Shown here: piece by piece, positions 1 to 8,277 of the stretch | Layout of the letters: each line of letters starts with the position of its first letter | Position numbering within the stretch: the stretch's first letter is position 1 | Source of the DNA: BQJU01 sp965229635 | GTDB lineage: Bacteria; Bacteroidota; Bacteroidia; Chitinophagales; Saprospiraceae | Length of the DNA stretch: 64,000 bases | Assembly (NCBI GenBank): GCA_965229635.1 | Contig: OZ245894.1 | Span: 2,480,001-2,544,000 of the forward strand | Direction of reading: 5' to 3' | Program-made: the position numbers and the translations under genes | Notes under the pieces: model-generated | What the model saw: only the letters and a program-made list of their open reading frames with translations | The model's database searches: none | Told to the model about the DNA's origin: nothing

Positions 1-2
1 TA

Positions 3-119
3 TGGACCAGTGCCGAAAACTTCCTTGATCGCTACTATGGCGTCACCGAAAACAAGGATGAGCGCGGCGACTATATGAAGTGCTTTAAAGGGCTCTTTGT
101 GGAGATGGGGAAGCTGTAG
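3..119 (+). CDS. 3' end of a truncated gene of unknown function
   Basis: The window opens inside a reading frame that is open from base 3 and stops with TAG at 117-119, giving the last 38 residues of a protein. The tail is soluble and of mixed charge; it contains DRYYGVTENKDERGDY and ends in VEMGKL. I do not recognise the family from so short a piece. The start lies before the window. Confidence 0.55.
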   Translation, partial: WTSAENFLDRYYGVTENKDERGDYMKCFKGLFVEMGKL

Positions 120-273
120 TTGAGTGAAAAACTGGAAGAGGGGGGAAACACTGGATGTTGACATTTTTGAACCACCTAAGGCACATAAGAAGAAAAGAGA
201 ATAAGTGTAGAATCGCCGCCTCTTCGGCGATATCTTATTTGAAACACATACGAGAAACAAAAGAAAACAAAAG

Positions 274-552
274 ATGGAACTAGAGAAAAATCTAGACAGA
301 TTTTTCTCCAATTTACCCCTATGTGCCTTCCCGACCTATCGGTTTCCTTTGTGCGGGACAGGTCTGTGGTTCCTACAAAGTCAACATCATACCAGTACTG
401 TCAAATTTGAATATGTGCATGAGGGGGAGGAAATTACCAGATTTCACAAGGTTAAAAAGAAGCGGATTTTTTCAACTGGACCCTACGAAATTTGGGTGAA
501 AAACAGTGACCCAAGAATATCCTATTTAACAGGTCAATCATGTTTGGAATGA
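274..552 (+). CDS. doubtful small ORF, possible remnant of a hypothetical gene
   Basis: An ATG-started frame of 92 codons. Its first half reads through the dispersed hairpin repeat at 329-358 and looks non-coding. The second half (about residues 45-85, including KFEYVHEGEEITRFHKVKKK and IWVKNSDPRISYL) has the residue mix of a genuine protein and loosely recalls DUF3592-type small proteins. The most economical reading is the 3' end of an old gene whose start was lost when the repeat arrived. It may equally be chance. No neighbour supports a function. Confidence 0.22.
   Translation: MELEKNLDRFFSNLPLCAFPTYRFPLCGTGLWFLQSQHHTSTVKFEYVHEGEEITRFHKVKKKRIFSTGPYEIWVKNSDPRISYLTGQSCLE
329..358. repeat. 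short hairpin repeat, TCCCG...CGGGA type
   Basis: TCCCG at 329-333 pairs with CGGGA at 354-358. The intervening bases, read on the minus strand, contain AAAGGAAACCG and AGGTCGGGA. A very similar unit lies at 34752-34782 on the plus strand. The two look like copies of a dispersed intergenic element. Confidence 0.4.
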
Positions 553-688
553 TTGTCTATTAAAGTAATCTTTACGTCAGGCATCTTTTGTAAATCAACC
601 TTATACACCTTCTGTGGTTCCAATAAAATACAAATCCACTATCTTAGGGCAGTTCAAGATGTCATAGACCAAAAATTCAACAAATTTT

Positions 689-3600
689 ATGCGACCAGAT
701 CTACGTTTTCTCCTTTTTTCAGGATTGCTTTTTTGTTTTTACAGCCTCACCGGGCAAAAAATCGATACCGAGCAACTCGAAGGCATTAAAATTCGCAACA
801 TCGGCCCCGCGGGTATGAGTGGGCGGGTGACCTCCATTGATGTTGACCTATCCGATGATGATATTATTTACGCCGGTACGGCCTCCGGGGGAGTATGGAA
901 ATCTACCGACGGCGGGGTGACCTGGAAACCCATTTTTGACAAACAACCGGTACAATCCATTGGTGCTGTAGCGGTCAATCAGCGCAATCCCAGCGAAATA
1001 TGGGTGGGCACCGGAGAAGGTAATCCACGAAATTCCCACAATAGTGGAGGCGGCATTTTCAAAAGTCTGGACGGGGGTAAGACCTGGAATGACATGGGCT
1101 TAACAGCCACCAAAAATATCCACCGCCTCATCATTCATCGCGACAATCCGGATATCGTCTTTGTAGGAGCTATGGGCTCGGTGTGGGGACCTAATGAGGA
1201 GCGTGGCGTGTACCGCACGAAAGACGGCGGCAAGACCTGGGAAAAGATTCTCTACAACAATGATGAAACAGGCATTGGCGATATGGTGGTCGATCCCACC
1301 AATCCCAATAAGATTATTGCGGCCATGTGGGAATTTGGGCGAAAGCCCTGGACCTTCAATTCGGGTGGAGCCGGTTCTGGTCTATATGTGACCTACGATG
1401 GTGGTGATACCTGGACCAAACGTACCGATGAAGATGGTTTGCCAAAAGGCGATTTAGGACGTATGGGGCTGGCCATTGCGGCATCCAAGCCCAATATCAT
1501 TTACGCCTTGGTAGAAGCCAAGGAAAATGCCCTGTATAAATCTACCGATGGGGGTGAAAAGTGGAGTAAGGTCAGCGATAAAAACATCGGTAATCGCCCC
1601 TTTTATTATGCTGATATTTATGTTGATCCCCAAAACGAAAATCGCATTTACAATCTTTACTCCGTGGTTTCCCGTAGTGAAGATGGTGGTAAGACTTTTG
1701 AAACATTGCTTCCCTATTCCGGCGTGCACCCCGATCACCACGCCTTTTGGGTACACCCGGATGACCCCAATTATTTAATTGAGGGCAACGATGGCGGCTT
1801 AAATATCTCCCGTGATGGTGGCGATAACTGGCGCTTTGTAACCAACCTGCCTCTGGCACAATTCTACCACATCAGCTACGATATGAGTATTCCCTACAAT
1901 ATTGCCGGCGGTATGCAGGACAATGGCAGTTGGGTAGGACCAAGTTCAATCTGGAAAGCTGGAGGTATCACCAACGCCGACTGGCAAGAGGTGTATTTTG
2001 GCGATGGTTTTGATGTGGTCTTTCAACCCGATAATGACCGCTACTTGTACGCCATGTCGCAGGGCGGAAGTGTAGGCAAGGTAGATCGTGTGACGGGCAA
2101 GACGACCTACATCCGGCCCGTACATCCGGAAGGGAAGATACTGCGCTTCAACTGGAATGCGGCCATTGCTCAGGATCCATTTGATGCATCCACTATTTAT
2201 TACGGCAGTCAATTTGTACACAAAAGTACCGATCGCGGCCAAAGCTGGACCATCATCTCTCCTGACCTGACCACTAATGATCCGGAAAAGCAAAAACAGG
2301 ATAAAAGTGGTGGCCTCACCATTGATGATACCGAAGCAGAAAATAACACCACGATTCTGGCCATTGCGCCCAGTACGATAGATCGGCAGGTGATGTGGGT
2401 GGGCACCGATGATGGAAATCTGCAACTGACCCGCGATGGTGGTAAAACATGGAACAACCTGGCCAGTCGTCTGACCGGAGCCAGGGAGGGTAGTTGGATC
2501 CCTTATATTGAATTATCACAAAAAAATGCAGGAGAAGCTTTTATTGTGGTCAACGACTACCGCCGCAATGATTGGCGGCCGATGGTGTACCACACCACCA
2601 ATTTTGGGCAAACCTTCCGTCGCATTGCCGATGAGGAAAAAGTGAGCGGCCACGCCATGTCAATTGTACAGGATCCCCTGGAGCCTAATCATCTGTGGCT
2701 GGGCACCGATCACGGGCTGTACTTCAGCATTGATGGTGGCGACAACTGGAATAAGTGGATGAACGATTATCCTTCTGTAACTACGGCAGATTTAAAAATC
2801 CACCCCCGCGAGCAGGACCTGATCGTTGGTACCTTTGGCCGTGCGGCCTGGATTCTGGACGATTTACGTCCCTTCCGGGAAATGGCGCGCACGGGAGGCA
2901 AAGTGCTGGAACAGGACTTCAAAGTCTTTACGGCTCCCGATGCCTATTTGGCGGAATATCGCTCCTATCAGGGCATTCGTTTTGCCGCTGATGCAGAATA
3001 TCACGGCACCAATCGGCGCTATGGGGCTTTACTGACCCTTTGGGTTAAACCCAAAAAGAAAGATAAGGAAGAAGAAAAGAAAGTGGAAAAAGCAGAAGAG
3101 AAAGAGGATGATAAAAAGGAAAAAGAAAAGAAAAAGAAATCTTCTGATAAAGTCAAAATTCAGGTGGTCAATAGCCAGGGCGATACCATTCGCACCTTCA
3201 CCGAAAAACTGGAAGAAGGCATGAACCGCATTGCCTGGAACCTGCGCCGTGATGGGGTAGAATTTCCTTCCCGTCGGGAACGTAGAGATGACGCTGATCC
3301 GCCAACCGGCCGTGAGGTTTTGCCCGGGGTGTATCAATTGATTTTTACCTACAATGACCACACTGACTCAACCCTGGTCACGGTGCATCCCGACCCGCGT
3401 TTGCCCATGACCACCAGTGCGCTACAGAGCAAGGAAGACACCTACGAGGCATTCTACGCCATCGTCAAAAAAGCGGATGATGCCTTTGATGCCTTGCAGG
3501 ATGCCAGAAAAAGCGTCAATCGGGTAAATGAAACACTGGTCAACCTGCCGGATAGTTTGCAAAAGCAAATTAAAGACCTGGGCAAAGCGGTGGTAGACAG

Positions 3601-3892
3601 CATTGAGGTGCTGGAAAAGCTCTATATGTTGCCAGAGGGATTAAAGGGCATTCAGCGCTCTTCCGAGAACCTGAATGGCACCCTATACCGCACCAGTGGC
3701 TACCTCAATTCTTATGAAGGCACCAAGTCTCAGCAACTGGATATTATGATGCAAAAAGCCCGTGAAGAAACACAAATGGTGCTGGAAAAAGTCAACGACT
3801 TTTTTGCGACCGATTTTTCCGAATACCAAAAAAAGGTGGAGGAAATGCAACGGCCACTATTTAAGGAATACCAGCCGTTGAAGCTGGAGTAA
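689..3892 (+). CDS. secreted Asp-box (VPS10/sortilin-like) beta-propeller protein
   Basis: A 1067-residue exported protein starting with a hydrophobic signal sequence that ends near YSLTGQ (about residues 1-23). Ten Asp-box motifs of the S/T-x-D-G-G-x-x-W type are visible, at about residues 71, 124, 176, 234, 285, 330, 373, 512, 580 and 680 (for example KSTDGGVTW and KSLDGGKTW). This predicts a pair of beta-propellers as in the sortilin/VPS10 and BNR-repeat families. Residues about 786-818 form a very Lys/Glu-rich linker, after which comes a beta-rich segment and a C-terminal helical region. Many Bacteroidota carry such proteins, usually annotated only as glycosyl hydrolase or VPS10-domain protein. 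No catalytic residues are evident, so a binding or scaffold role outside the cytoplasm is inferred. There is no T9SS sorting domain. It is followed by a terminator and stands alone. Confidence 0.88.
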   Translation: MRPDLRFLLFSGLLFCFYSLTGQKIDTEQLEGIKIRNIGPAGMSGRVTSIDVDLSDDDIIYAGTASGGVWKSTDGGVTWKPIFDKQPVQSIGAVAVNQRNPSEIWVGTGEGNPRNSHNSGGGIFKSLDGGKTWNDMGLTATKNIHRLIIHRDNPDIVFVGAMGSVWGPNEERGVYRTKDGGKTWEKILYNNDETGIGDMVVDPTNPNKIIAAMWEFGRKPWTFNSGGAGSGLYVTYDGGDTWTKRTDEDGLPKGDLGRMGLAIAASKPNIIYALVEAKENALYKSTDGGEKWSKVSDKNIGNRPFYYADIYVDPQNENRIYNLYSVVSRSEDGGKTFETLLPYSGVHPDHHAFWVHPDDPNYLIEGNDGGLNISRDGGDNWRFVTNLPLAQFYHISYDMSIPYNIAGGMQDNGSWVGPSSIWKAGGITNADWQEVYFGDGFDVVFQPDNDRYLYAMSQGGSVGKVDRVTGKTTYIRPVHPEGKILRFNWNAAIAQDPFDASTIYYGSQFVHKSTDRGQSWTIISPDLTTNDPEKQKQDKSGGLTIDDTEAENNTTILAIAPSTIDRQVMWVGTDDGNLQLTRDGGKTWNNLASRLTGAREGSWIPYIELSQKNAGEAFIVVNDYRRNDWRPMVYHTTNFGQTFRRIADEEKVSGHAMSIVQDPLEPNHLWLGTDHGLYFSIDGGDNWNKWMNDYPSVTTADLKIHPREQDLIVGTFGRAAWILDDLRPFREMARTGGKVLEQDFKVFTAPDAYLAEYRSYQGIRFAADAEYHGTNRRYGALLTLWVKPKKKDKEEEKKVEKAEEKEDDKKEKEKKKKSSDKVKIQVVNSQGDTIRTFTEKLEEGMNRIAWNLRRDGVEFPSRRERRDDADPPTGREVLPGVYQLIFTYNDHTDSTLVTVHPDPRLPMTTSALQSKEDTYEAFYAIVKKADDAFDALQDARKSVNRVNETLVNLPDSLQKQIKDLGKAVVDSIEVLEKLYMLPEGLKGIQRSSENLNGTLYRTSGYLNSYEGTKSQQLDIMMQKAREETQMVLEKVNDFFATDFSEYQKKVEEMQRPLFKEYQPLKLE

Positions 3893-3931
3893 TCAAGCGC
3901 TTTATTTCTTTGAAAGAGTTTCAAAAAATAG

Positions 3932-3969
3932 AAAGGTGAGGTTGAAAACAGGACAATCTCACCTTTTTT
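3932..3969 (+). terminator. intrinsic terminator after the Asp-box protein gene
   Basis: A perfect 9-bp stem, AAAGGTGAG at 3932-3940 with CTCACCTTT at 3958-3966, is followed by more T residues. It lies 40 bases after the stop codon at 3892. Confidence 0.7.
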
Positions 3970-3986
3970 ATCACCCTTATATCTAT

Positions 3987-4146
3987 AAGCTATCTCAAAA
4001 CTATCCTTTGACCTGCAAACCGCTATTTTGGAATTATACTTCGTTGCAAAAATCCTCACGTAGCGTTGGCTATGCTCGGTTTTTGCGCCTCGCCTAATCC
4101 CAAAATAGCTGGTTCTCGGTTCCCAAAAACAATTTTGAGATAGCTT
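3987..4146. repeat. 160-bp nested palindromic element (MITE/REP-like)
   Basis: The ends form a perfect 14-bp inverted repeat, AAGCTATCTCAAAA at 3987-4000 against TTTTGAGATAGCTT at 4133-4146. Inside it two further arm pairs are nested: GCTATTTTGG (4022-4031) with CCAAAATAGC (4100-4109), and GCAAAAA (4046-4052) with TTTTTGC (4080-4086). The whole unit can fold into one long cruciform. It contains no plausible gene and fills most of the gap before the M43 protease gene. This is the layout of a miniature non-autonomous element or REP-like repeat. Confidence 0.6.
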
Positions 4147-4312
4147 CTGGGTATTTGTCGGGACGTTACAACCTGGCGTTCGTTAAATTATTTGCTTTTC
4201 CCCATCACTTGACTTATCTTCGCTGCGCAACTTTTCTACAACTCCACACCCTTGGAATAACTTTAATTGATTCTGCCTGACCCTTTGGCAGAAGAATTCT
4301 AAATGTCAACCT

Positions 4313-5620
4313 ATGATTCGTTTTGTATGCACGCTATTGGCGGTGCTGGGGCTATTCTTTGATGCAGAGGCTCAGCAACTGCCTTCACCACACGGTTGTG
4401 GTTATGATCACTACGTACATTTTCTGGACCAGGCTTATCCTGGGTTTAAGCAATCGGCTGATGCCGTTTTTCAACGTAATACCAATACTGTTTCCAGTCG
4501 CGATGAGGAAATCCTAACGATCCCGGTGGTGGTACACATCGTATGGCAGGAGGAGGACCAAAACCTGGCCGATAGCCTGGTGGAGCAGGTGATTGATGTC
4601 TTGAACGAAGATTACCGCCGCCTCAATGCCGATGCCGATCTGATCCGTTCCGAATTTGCCGAAGTGGTAGGAGATCCCTTTATTGAGTTTGAACTGGTGG
4701 CCGTTGAGCGGGTACAGACTGAAGCTACTTTTGAGTTAAATTTATTAGGTGGTAGCCTGCCCGATAATGTCAAGGTCGCTGCCGAAGGCGGTAGTGATGC
4801 CTGGGATACGGAGCATTACCTCAATATCTGGGTTTGTAACATTGAGGGAGGTGCACTACTGGGCTACGCTTATCCTCCAGCTGATCTCGATCACTGGCCG
4901 GCCGGTGCCAATGCACCTAGTCCTGAGTTAGACGGGGTAGTAATCCATGCTCCGGTATTTCGGCGTACGGGCACATTTACGGCAAGTGGTCTGATTGGGA
5001 ATGGCGAAACCACCATTCCCGTAAGGGGAAGAGCGGTAACCCATGAGGTGGCGCACTACCTGGGACTGCGCCACATCTGGGGTGATGGCTTGCTCTCCAT
5101 TTTGGGGATTCCCGATTGTGATGCCGACGATGGTGTAGCCGATACACCACAACAGGGCATGTCAAGCCAATTCCAATGTGATATGAATCAAAACACTTGT
5201 GAAGAAGAAATGCCGGATGACCTGCCCGATATGTTTGAAAACTTCATGGACTACGCCAGTGATGACTGTATGAATAGCTTCACCGTGCAACAGATTGCCA
5301 TTATGCGTAGTGTGCTGGAGAATGAGCGCAGCGGCTTATTGAGTCCAACGGTCAACAATGAAGAGGTGGTTATTGACCAAAATCAATTCCTGGTTTACCC
5401 CAATCCGGCACGGGATCAGTTATTTGTTGAAGTTGGAGATTTCCTTACGGAAAAAGTACAACTGCAAGTCATTGATACGCAGGGTAGGGTAGTAAAAGCA
5501 ATCATCCTGCAAAGTGACGGACCCAATTCCATCGATGTTGCCAACTTATTATCGGGCCTTTACACCTTACTTTTGACAAGTAACCAACAACAATTCTTGC
5601 AAAGAGTAGTGATCCGTTAA
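4313..5620 (+). CDS. secreted M43-family zinc metalloprotease with T9SS type A sorting domain
   Basis: A 435-residue secreted endopeptidase of the pappalysin/cytophagalysin (M43) family. It has a signal peptide ending near DAEAQQ. The zinc site HEVAHYLGLRH at residues 244-254 matches HExxHxxGxxH, with His244, His248 and His254 as ligands and Glu245 as the catalytic base. The Met-turn NFMDY lies near residue 310, as expected for metzincins. From about residue 358 (YPNPARDQLF) to the end is a type A sorting domain, so the protein should cross the outer membrane by T9SS and be anchored or released there. The start is the ATG directly before the signal peptide. It is monocistronic: a MITE-like repeat lies upstream and a bidirectional terminator downstream. 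The protein substrate cannot be told from sequence. Confidence 0.92.
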   Translation: MIRFVCTLLAVLGLFFDAEAQQLPSPHGCGYDHYVHFLDQAYPGFKQSADAVFQRNTNTVSSRDEEILTIPVVVHIVWQEEDQNLADSLVEQVIDVLNEDYRRLNADADLIRSEFAEVVGDPFIEFELVAVERVQTEATFELNLLGGSLPDNVKVAAEGGSDAWDTEHYLNIWVCNIEGGALLGYAYPPADLDHWPAGANAPSPELDGVVIHAPVFRRTGTFTASGLIGNGETTIPVRGRAVTHEVAHYLGLRHIWGDGLLSILGIPDCDADDGVADTPQQGMSSQFQCDMNQNTCEEEMPDDLPDMFENFMDYASDDCMNSFTVQQIAIMRSVLENERSGLLSPTVNNEEVVIDQNQFLVYPNPARDQLFVEVGDFLTEKVQLQVIDTQGRVVKAIILQSDGPNSIDVANLLSGLYTLLLTSNQQQFLQRVVIR

Positions 5621-5643
5621 TCATTCATCACCAGGCACGGAAA

Positions 5644-5674
5644 GGAAGAAATGGGTTAAATATCCATTTCTTCC
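5644..5674. terminator. bidirectional terminator between convergent genes
   Basis: GGAAGAAATGG at 5644-5654 pairs perfectly with CCATTTCTTCC at 5664-5674. It sits between the stop codons of the plus-strand M43 protease and the minus-strand AhpD-like gene, and so can serve both. Confidence 0.6.
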
Positions 5675-5682
5675 CTTATATT

Positions 5683-6024
5683 CTATCCTTCTTCCAGTGC
5701 TTCCCAGTATTCCACGGCCCTTCGGGTATGGGGAATGCAGATGGAGCCACCCACTAAATTGGCAATGGCAAATACTTCAAATACCTCAGCGCGGGTGACA
5801 CCCAATTCGTAGCAGGTGCCCAGGTGGTAGCGAATGCAATCGTCGCAGCGCAACACCATGGAAGCGATTAAACCCAGCAGCTCTTTGGTTTTTTTGTCTA
5901 GTGCACCGTCCTGGTAGGCATTGGTGTCGAGGTTGAAAAAGCGCTTCAGCACTTTATTATCTTGTCCCAGAATCTTCTCATTCATGAGTGTCCGGTACTC
6001 GTTGAATTCCTGAACTATTGACAT
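5683..6024 (-). CDS. carboxymuconolactone decarboxylase / AhpD-like protein
   Basis: A 113-residue cytoplasmic protein of the CMD/AhpD fold. The redox motif C60-x-x-C63 followed by His67 (LRCDDCIRYH) is the AhpD-type catalytic site, with acidic residues just upstream. Such proteins act as small alkylhydroperoxidase-type disulfide reductants or, when the Cys pair is absent, as lactone decarboxylases; the intact CxxC favours the former. Length fits single-domain members. It is a single gene transcribed towards the M43 protease and shares a terminator with it. The physiological electron donor and substrate are not evident from the neighbours. Confidence 0.85.
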   Translation of the reverse strand: MSIVQEFNEYRTLMNEKILGQDNKVLKRFFNLDTNAYQDGALDKKTKELLGLIASMVLRCDDCIRYHLGTCYELGVTRAEVFEVFAIANLVGGSICIPHTRRAVEYWEALEEG

Positions 6025-6194
6025 GGATAAATCTTTTTTTGCAAGATAGGTAAGCCACCGGATTGGTGGAAATGTAACGACAAAAAAGACTAGTTAAAAC
6101 CAAAGGAACAACTCTAATAAAAAAAGAGGACAAGGAAACTTTACCTCATCCTCATTTCTGTATGAGAAACCCTTTACAAACCACTATGATCAGG

Positions 6195-7325
6195 CTAATC
6201 AACGGAAACCGTTGCGGAGTCATTGGTGCCTGACGATAAGGTTTTTTGTTGACCTTTCGGAACGAGGTCCGGGCGGTCGTATAAGTTGATGACTTGCGTT
6301 TCTTGGAGGTAGTTGCCAGCACACTGGTCATTGATGGTCCAGTGGCGGAGGAGTTGGTAGCCGTCAGCCGTTTTTTGAAACTCGTCTTCCCAACTCAACT
6401 CCAGCTGATAAAAACTATTATCGATAAAAATCTGATCTTCTTCAGTGTAGGGATTACCATCCTGATCAATAAAGGGATATCCCAGTTTTTGAGGGGAGAG
6501 CAATTGCTTTTCTTCCTCTTTTTGTAGGGTTTGTCCACTGCGGTTGGCCGGAAAAGTAATATTGGCCAGGTTGGCCCTTTCAAAGGTGATCATTTGCCGA
6601 AAGGTGCGCTGTTCAGTATCTGTATTCAAGGCCCAGTTTTTTACCTTCACGCCGACCGAATTGGTGATAAACCGAAAGCGATTGATCGCTACTTCAACGG
6701 CTTGTTCTTGCTCTTGTATAAAACGCAGTGCGAGCAGATCGCCGGTGCGTAGTAGGGGTGAAAAGAAAGGATTGGGTCCGGCATGCTTCCGCGAACGGAG
6801 CTGACCGTTTACCCAAACCTCCAAATAAAGATTGGAGCCCCCAACGTTATCCCACTCAAAGTTGATATAGCCCTCCGCGGGAATCACAATTTGAAATTGC
6901 AACTCACTAAGAGGATCAATCTGAATGAGTGCTTTATTGGCCCCTTCAACCAACAACGCATTGGGAGCTCCGGTGACATCTACCCCACCGTCACCATTTA
7001 TCTTGTACACCTCCCAGTTGGCAGGTGTGAAATAATCTATCCATCCTTCTTGCTGACAGCCCAGAGGATATTGTTTGGTATTCAGTAATTCCAGGCTGGC
7101 TCTAGCACAGGATTTTTCAATTATGGGCTCGGGGAATGTCTCTGCGCTGGAAGCATCCACGCAAAGTGTTGAGATGTGTCTGGGGTTGACCCACAGCTGG
7201 CAGTCTGAGTTGATGTTAAACGCGCTGGGGGGAGTGATAGCGCCTTGGGAAAAGGCACCCGCTAACACGCAACTCCACAGAAGGACTGCTAGAATAGGCC
7301 AATATTGTTTTACAGGCAAGATCAT
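6195..7325 (-). CDS. secreted protein of unknown function
   Basis: A 376-residue exported protein. Residues about 1-27 form a signal peptide (hydrophobic run after LPVKQYW, likely cut after GAFSQG). The remainder is beta-rich and soluble, with phrases typical of Bacteroidota extracellular adhesive modules (NFEWDNVGGSNLYLEVWVNG). I see no sorting domain: the C terminus (GTNDSATVSVD) is short and polar, so the protein either stays in the periplasm or is exported another way. I do not recognise the family. It is monocistronic, with more than 450 bases of AT-rich sequence upstream. Confidence 0.7.
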   Translation of the reverse strand: MILPVKQYWPILAVLLWSCVLAGAFSQGAITPPSAFNINSDCQLWVNPRHISTLCVDASSAETFPEPIIEKSCARASLELLNTKQYPLGCQQEGWIDYFTPANWEVYKINGDGGVDVTGAPNALLVEGANKALIQIDPLSELQFQIVIPAEGYINFEWDNVGGSNLYLEVWVNGQLRSRKHAGPNPFFSPLLRTGDLLALRFIQEQEQAVEVAINRFRFITNSVGVKVKNWALNTDTEQRTFRQMITFERANLANITFPANRSGQTLQKEEEKQLLSPQKLGYPFIDQDGNPYTEEDQIFIDNSFYQLELSWEDEFQKTADGYQLLRHWTINDQCAGNYLQETQVINLYDRPDLVPKGQQKTLSSGTNDSATVSVD

Positions 7326-7797
7326 AGGGATTATAATTGACGACTATCCGCTTTTAAGGATAGCTTTCTTACTTACCAAAAAATGTTTTCTCTAGTATTT
7401 GTGTCTATTTATAACAGGGGTAAGTATTACAGAATAATCAGGTCAGGCTTTGCTGACAATGAATATTTAGTTCTGTAAAATTGATGTAGGATAAAGAGGT
7501 AAGTTGACGCGATATAATCTTCGCCTAAGATTGTAACCGAGGGTTATTTCTTTAATCATGGGATGCGGTTTGTGGGAATTATGAATTATAATTTGTAAAA
7601 CTGGAATTACCTTTTTTAAAGCATAATTCTAGTCAGGACAAATATAGGACCTTCTGTCCTCTATTTCATACCAAAAATAGGGTATTTTTTTCATTATTGT
7701 AGAAAAATATGTATTTTTTTTCTTTTTCAGAAGGTTTTGAACAAAATCTTCATTTTGACATTTATGCAATATTATGAATGTTCAAAACCAATAATTT
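7326..7797. other. AT-rich divergent intergenic region
   Basis: About 470 bases separate the divergent starts at 7325 (minus) and 7798 (plus). It is AT-rich with T-runs, has one small hairpin (AGGAC at 7649 with GTCCT), and must hold both promoters. I see no gene, RNA or repeat. Confidence 0.5.
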
Positions 7798-8277
7798 ATG
7801 GATGTCAAATGCAAACGATGGTCACAGTTTATTCCCCGCTCCCTGGGCGAAGTATGGGACTTTTTCTCTCGACCGGAGAACCTCGACCGTATTACGCCGG
7901 AGGACATGTCTTTTGAGATATTATCAGATATAAAAGACGTACCGATGTACGAAGGAATGATCATCCAGTACCGGGTTAGTCCGTTCCTGGGAATCAAAAT
8001 GAAGTGGGTAACCGAGATCACCACTGTCCGTGATCGGGCCTATTTTATCGATGAGCAGCGATTTGGTCCTTACGCGCTCTGGCACCACCAGCATCACTTT
8101 GAAGAGGTTGATGGAGGCGTGATGATGAAGGACATTCTACATTACAAAATTCCCTATGGCATTATCGGAACGATTGCCGATGCACTAATGGTTGAACAGA
8201 AAGTAGAGTCGATCTTTACCCATCGGGAAAAAATAGTCAATGAGTTGTTTCCGGCGATGGAAAAGTCCGTCCGTTGA
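7798..8277 (+). CDS. SRPBCC-family (START-like) ligand-binding protein
   Basis: A 159-residue cytoplasmic protein with the helix-grip fold of the SRPBCC superfamily. The N-terminal pattern IPRSLGEVWDFFSRPENLDRITPEDMSFE is broken here as IPRSLGEVWDFFSRPEN then LDRITPEDMSFEI, the typical first strand and helices; a central GMIIQYRV strand and a C-terminal long helix with MVEQKVESIF follow. Such proteins bind hydrophobic ligands; related ones are often found with nucleotide-sugar epimerases or in stress operons. No catalytic site is evident. It ends at exactly the base before the stop codon of the convergent T9SS gene, leaving no gap and no terminator between them. Confidence 0.85.
   Translation: MDVKCKRWSQFIPRSLGEVWDFFSRPENLDRITPEDMSFEILSDIKDVPMYEGMIIQYRVSPFLGIKMKWVTEITTVRDRAYFIDEQRFGPYALWHHQHHFEEVDGGVMMKDILHYKIPYGIIGTIADALMVEQKVESIFTHREKIVNELFPAMEKSVR

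Larger units (their letters stand above)
120..688. other. intergenic stretch, possibly with gene debris
   Basis: About 570 bases lie between the partial gene at the left edge and the Asp-box protein. The stretch holds one weak reading frame (274-552) and one short hairpin repeat (329-358), listed separately. I see no RNA gene and no clear terminator or promoter. Confidence 0.5.

Noticed and set aside
3029..3361. Phe-rich minus-strand frame
   Set aside because: It is the complement of the Lys/Glu-rich linker of the Asp-box protein.
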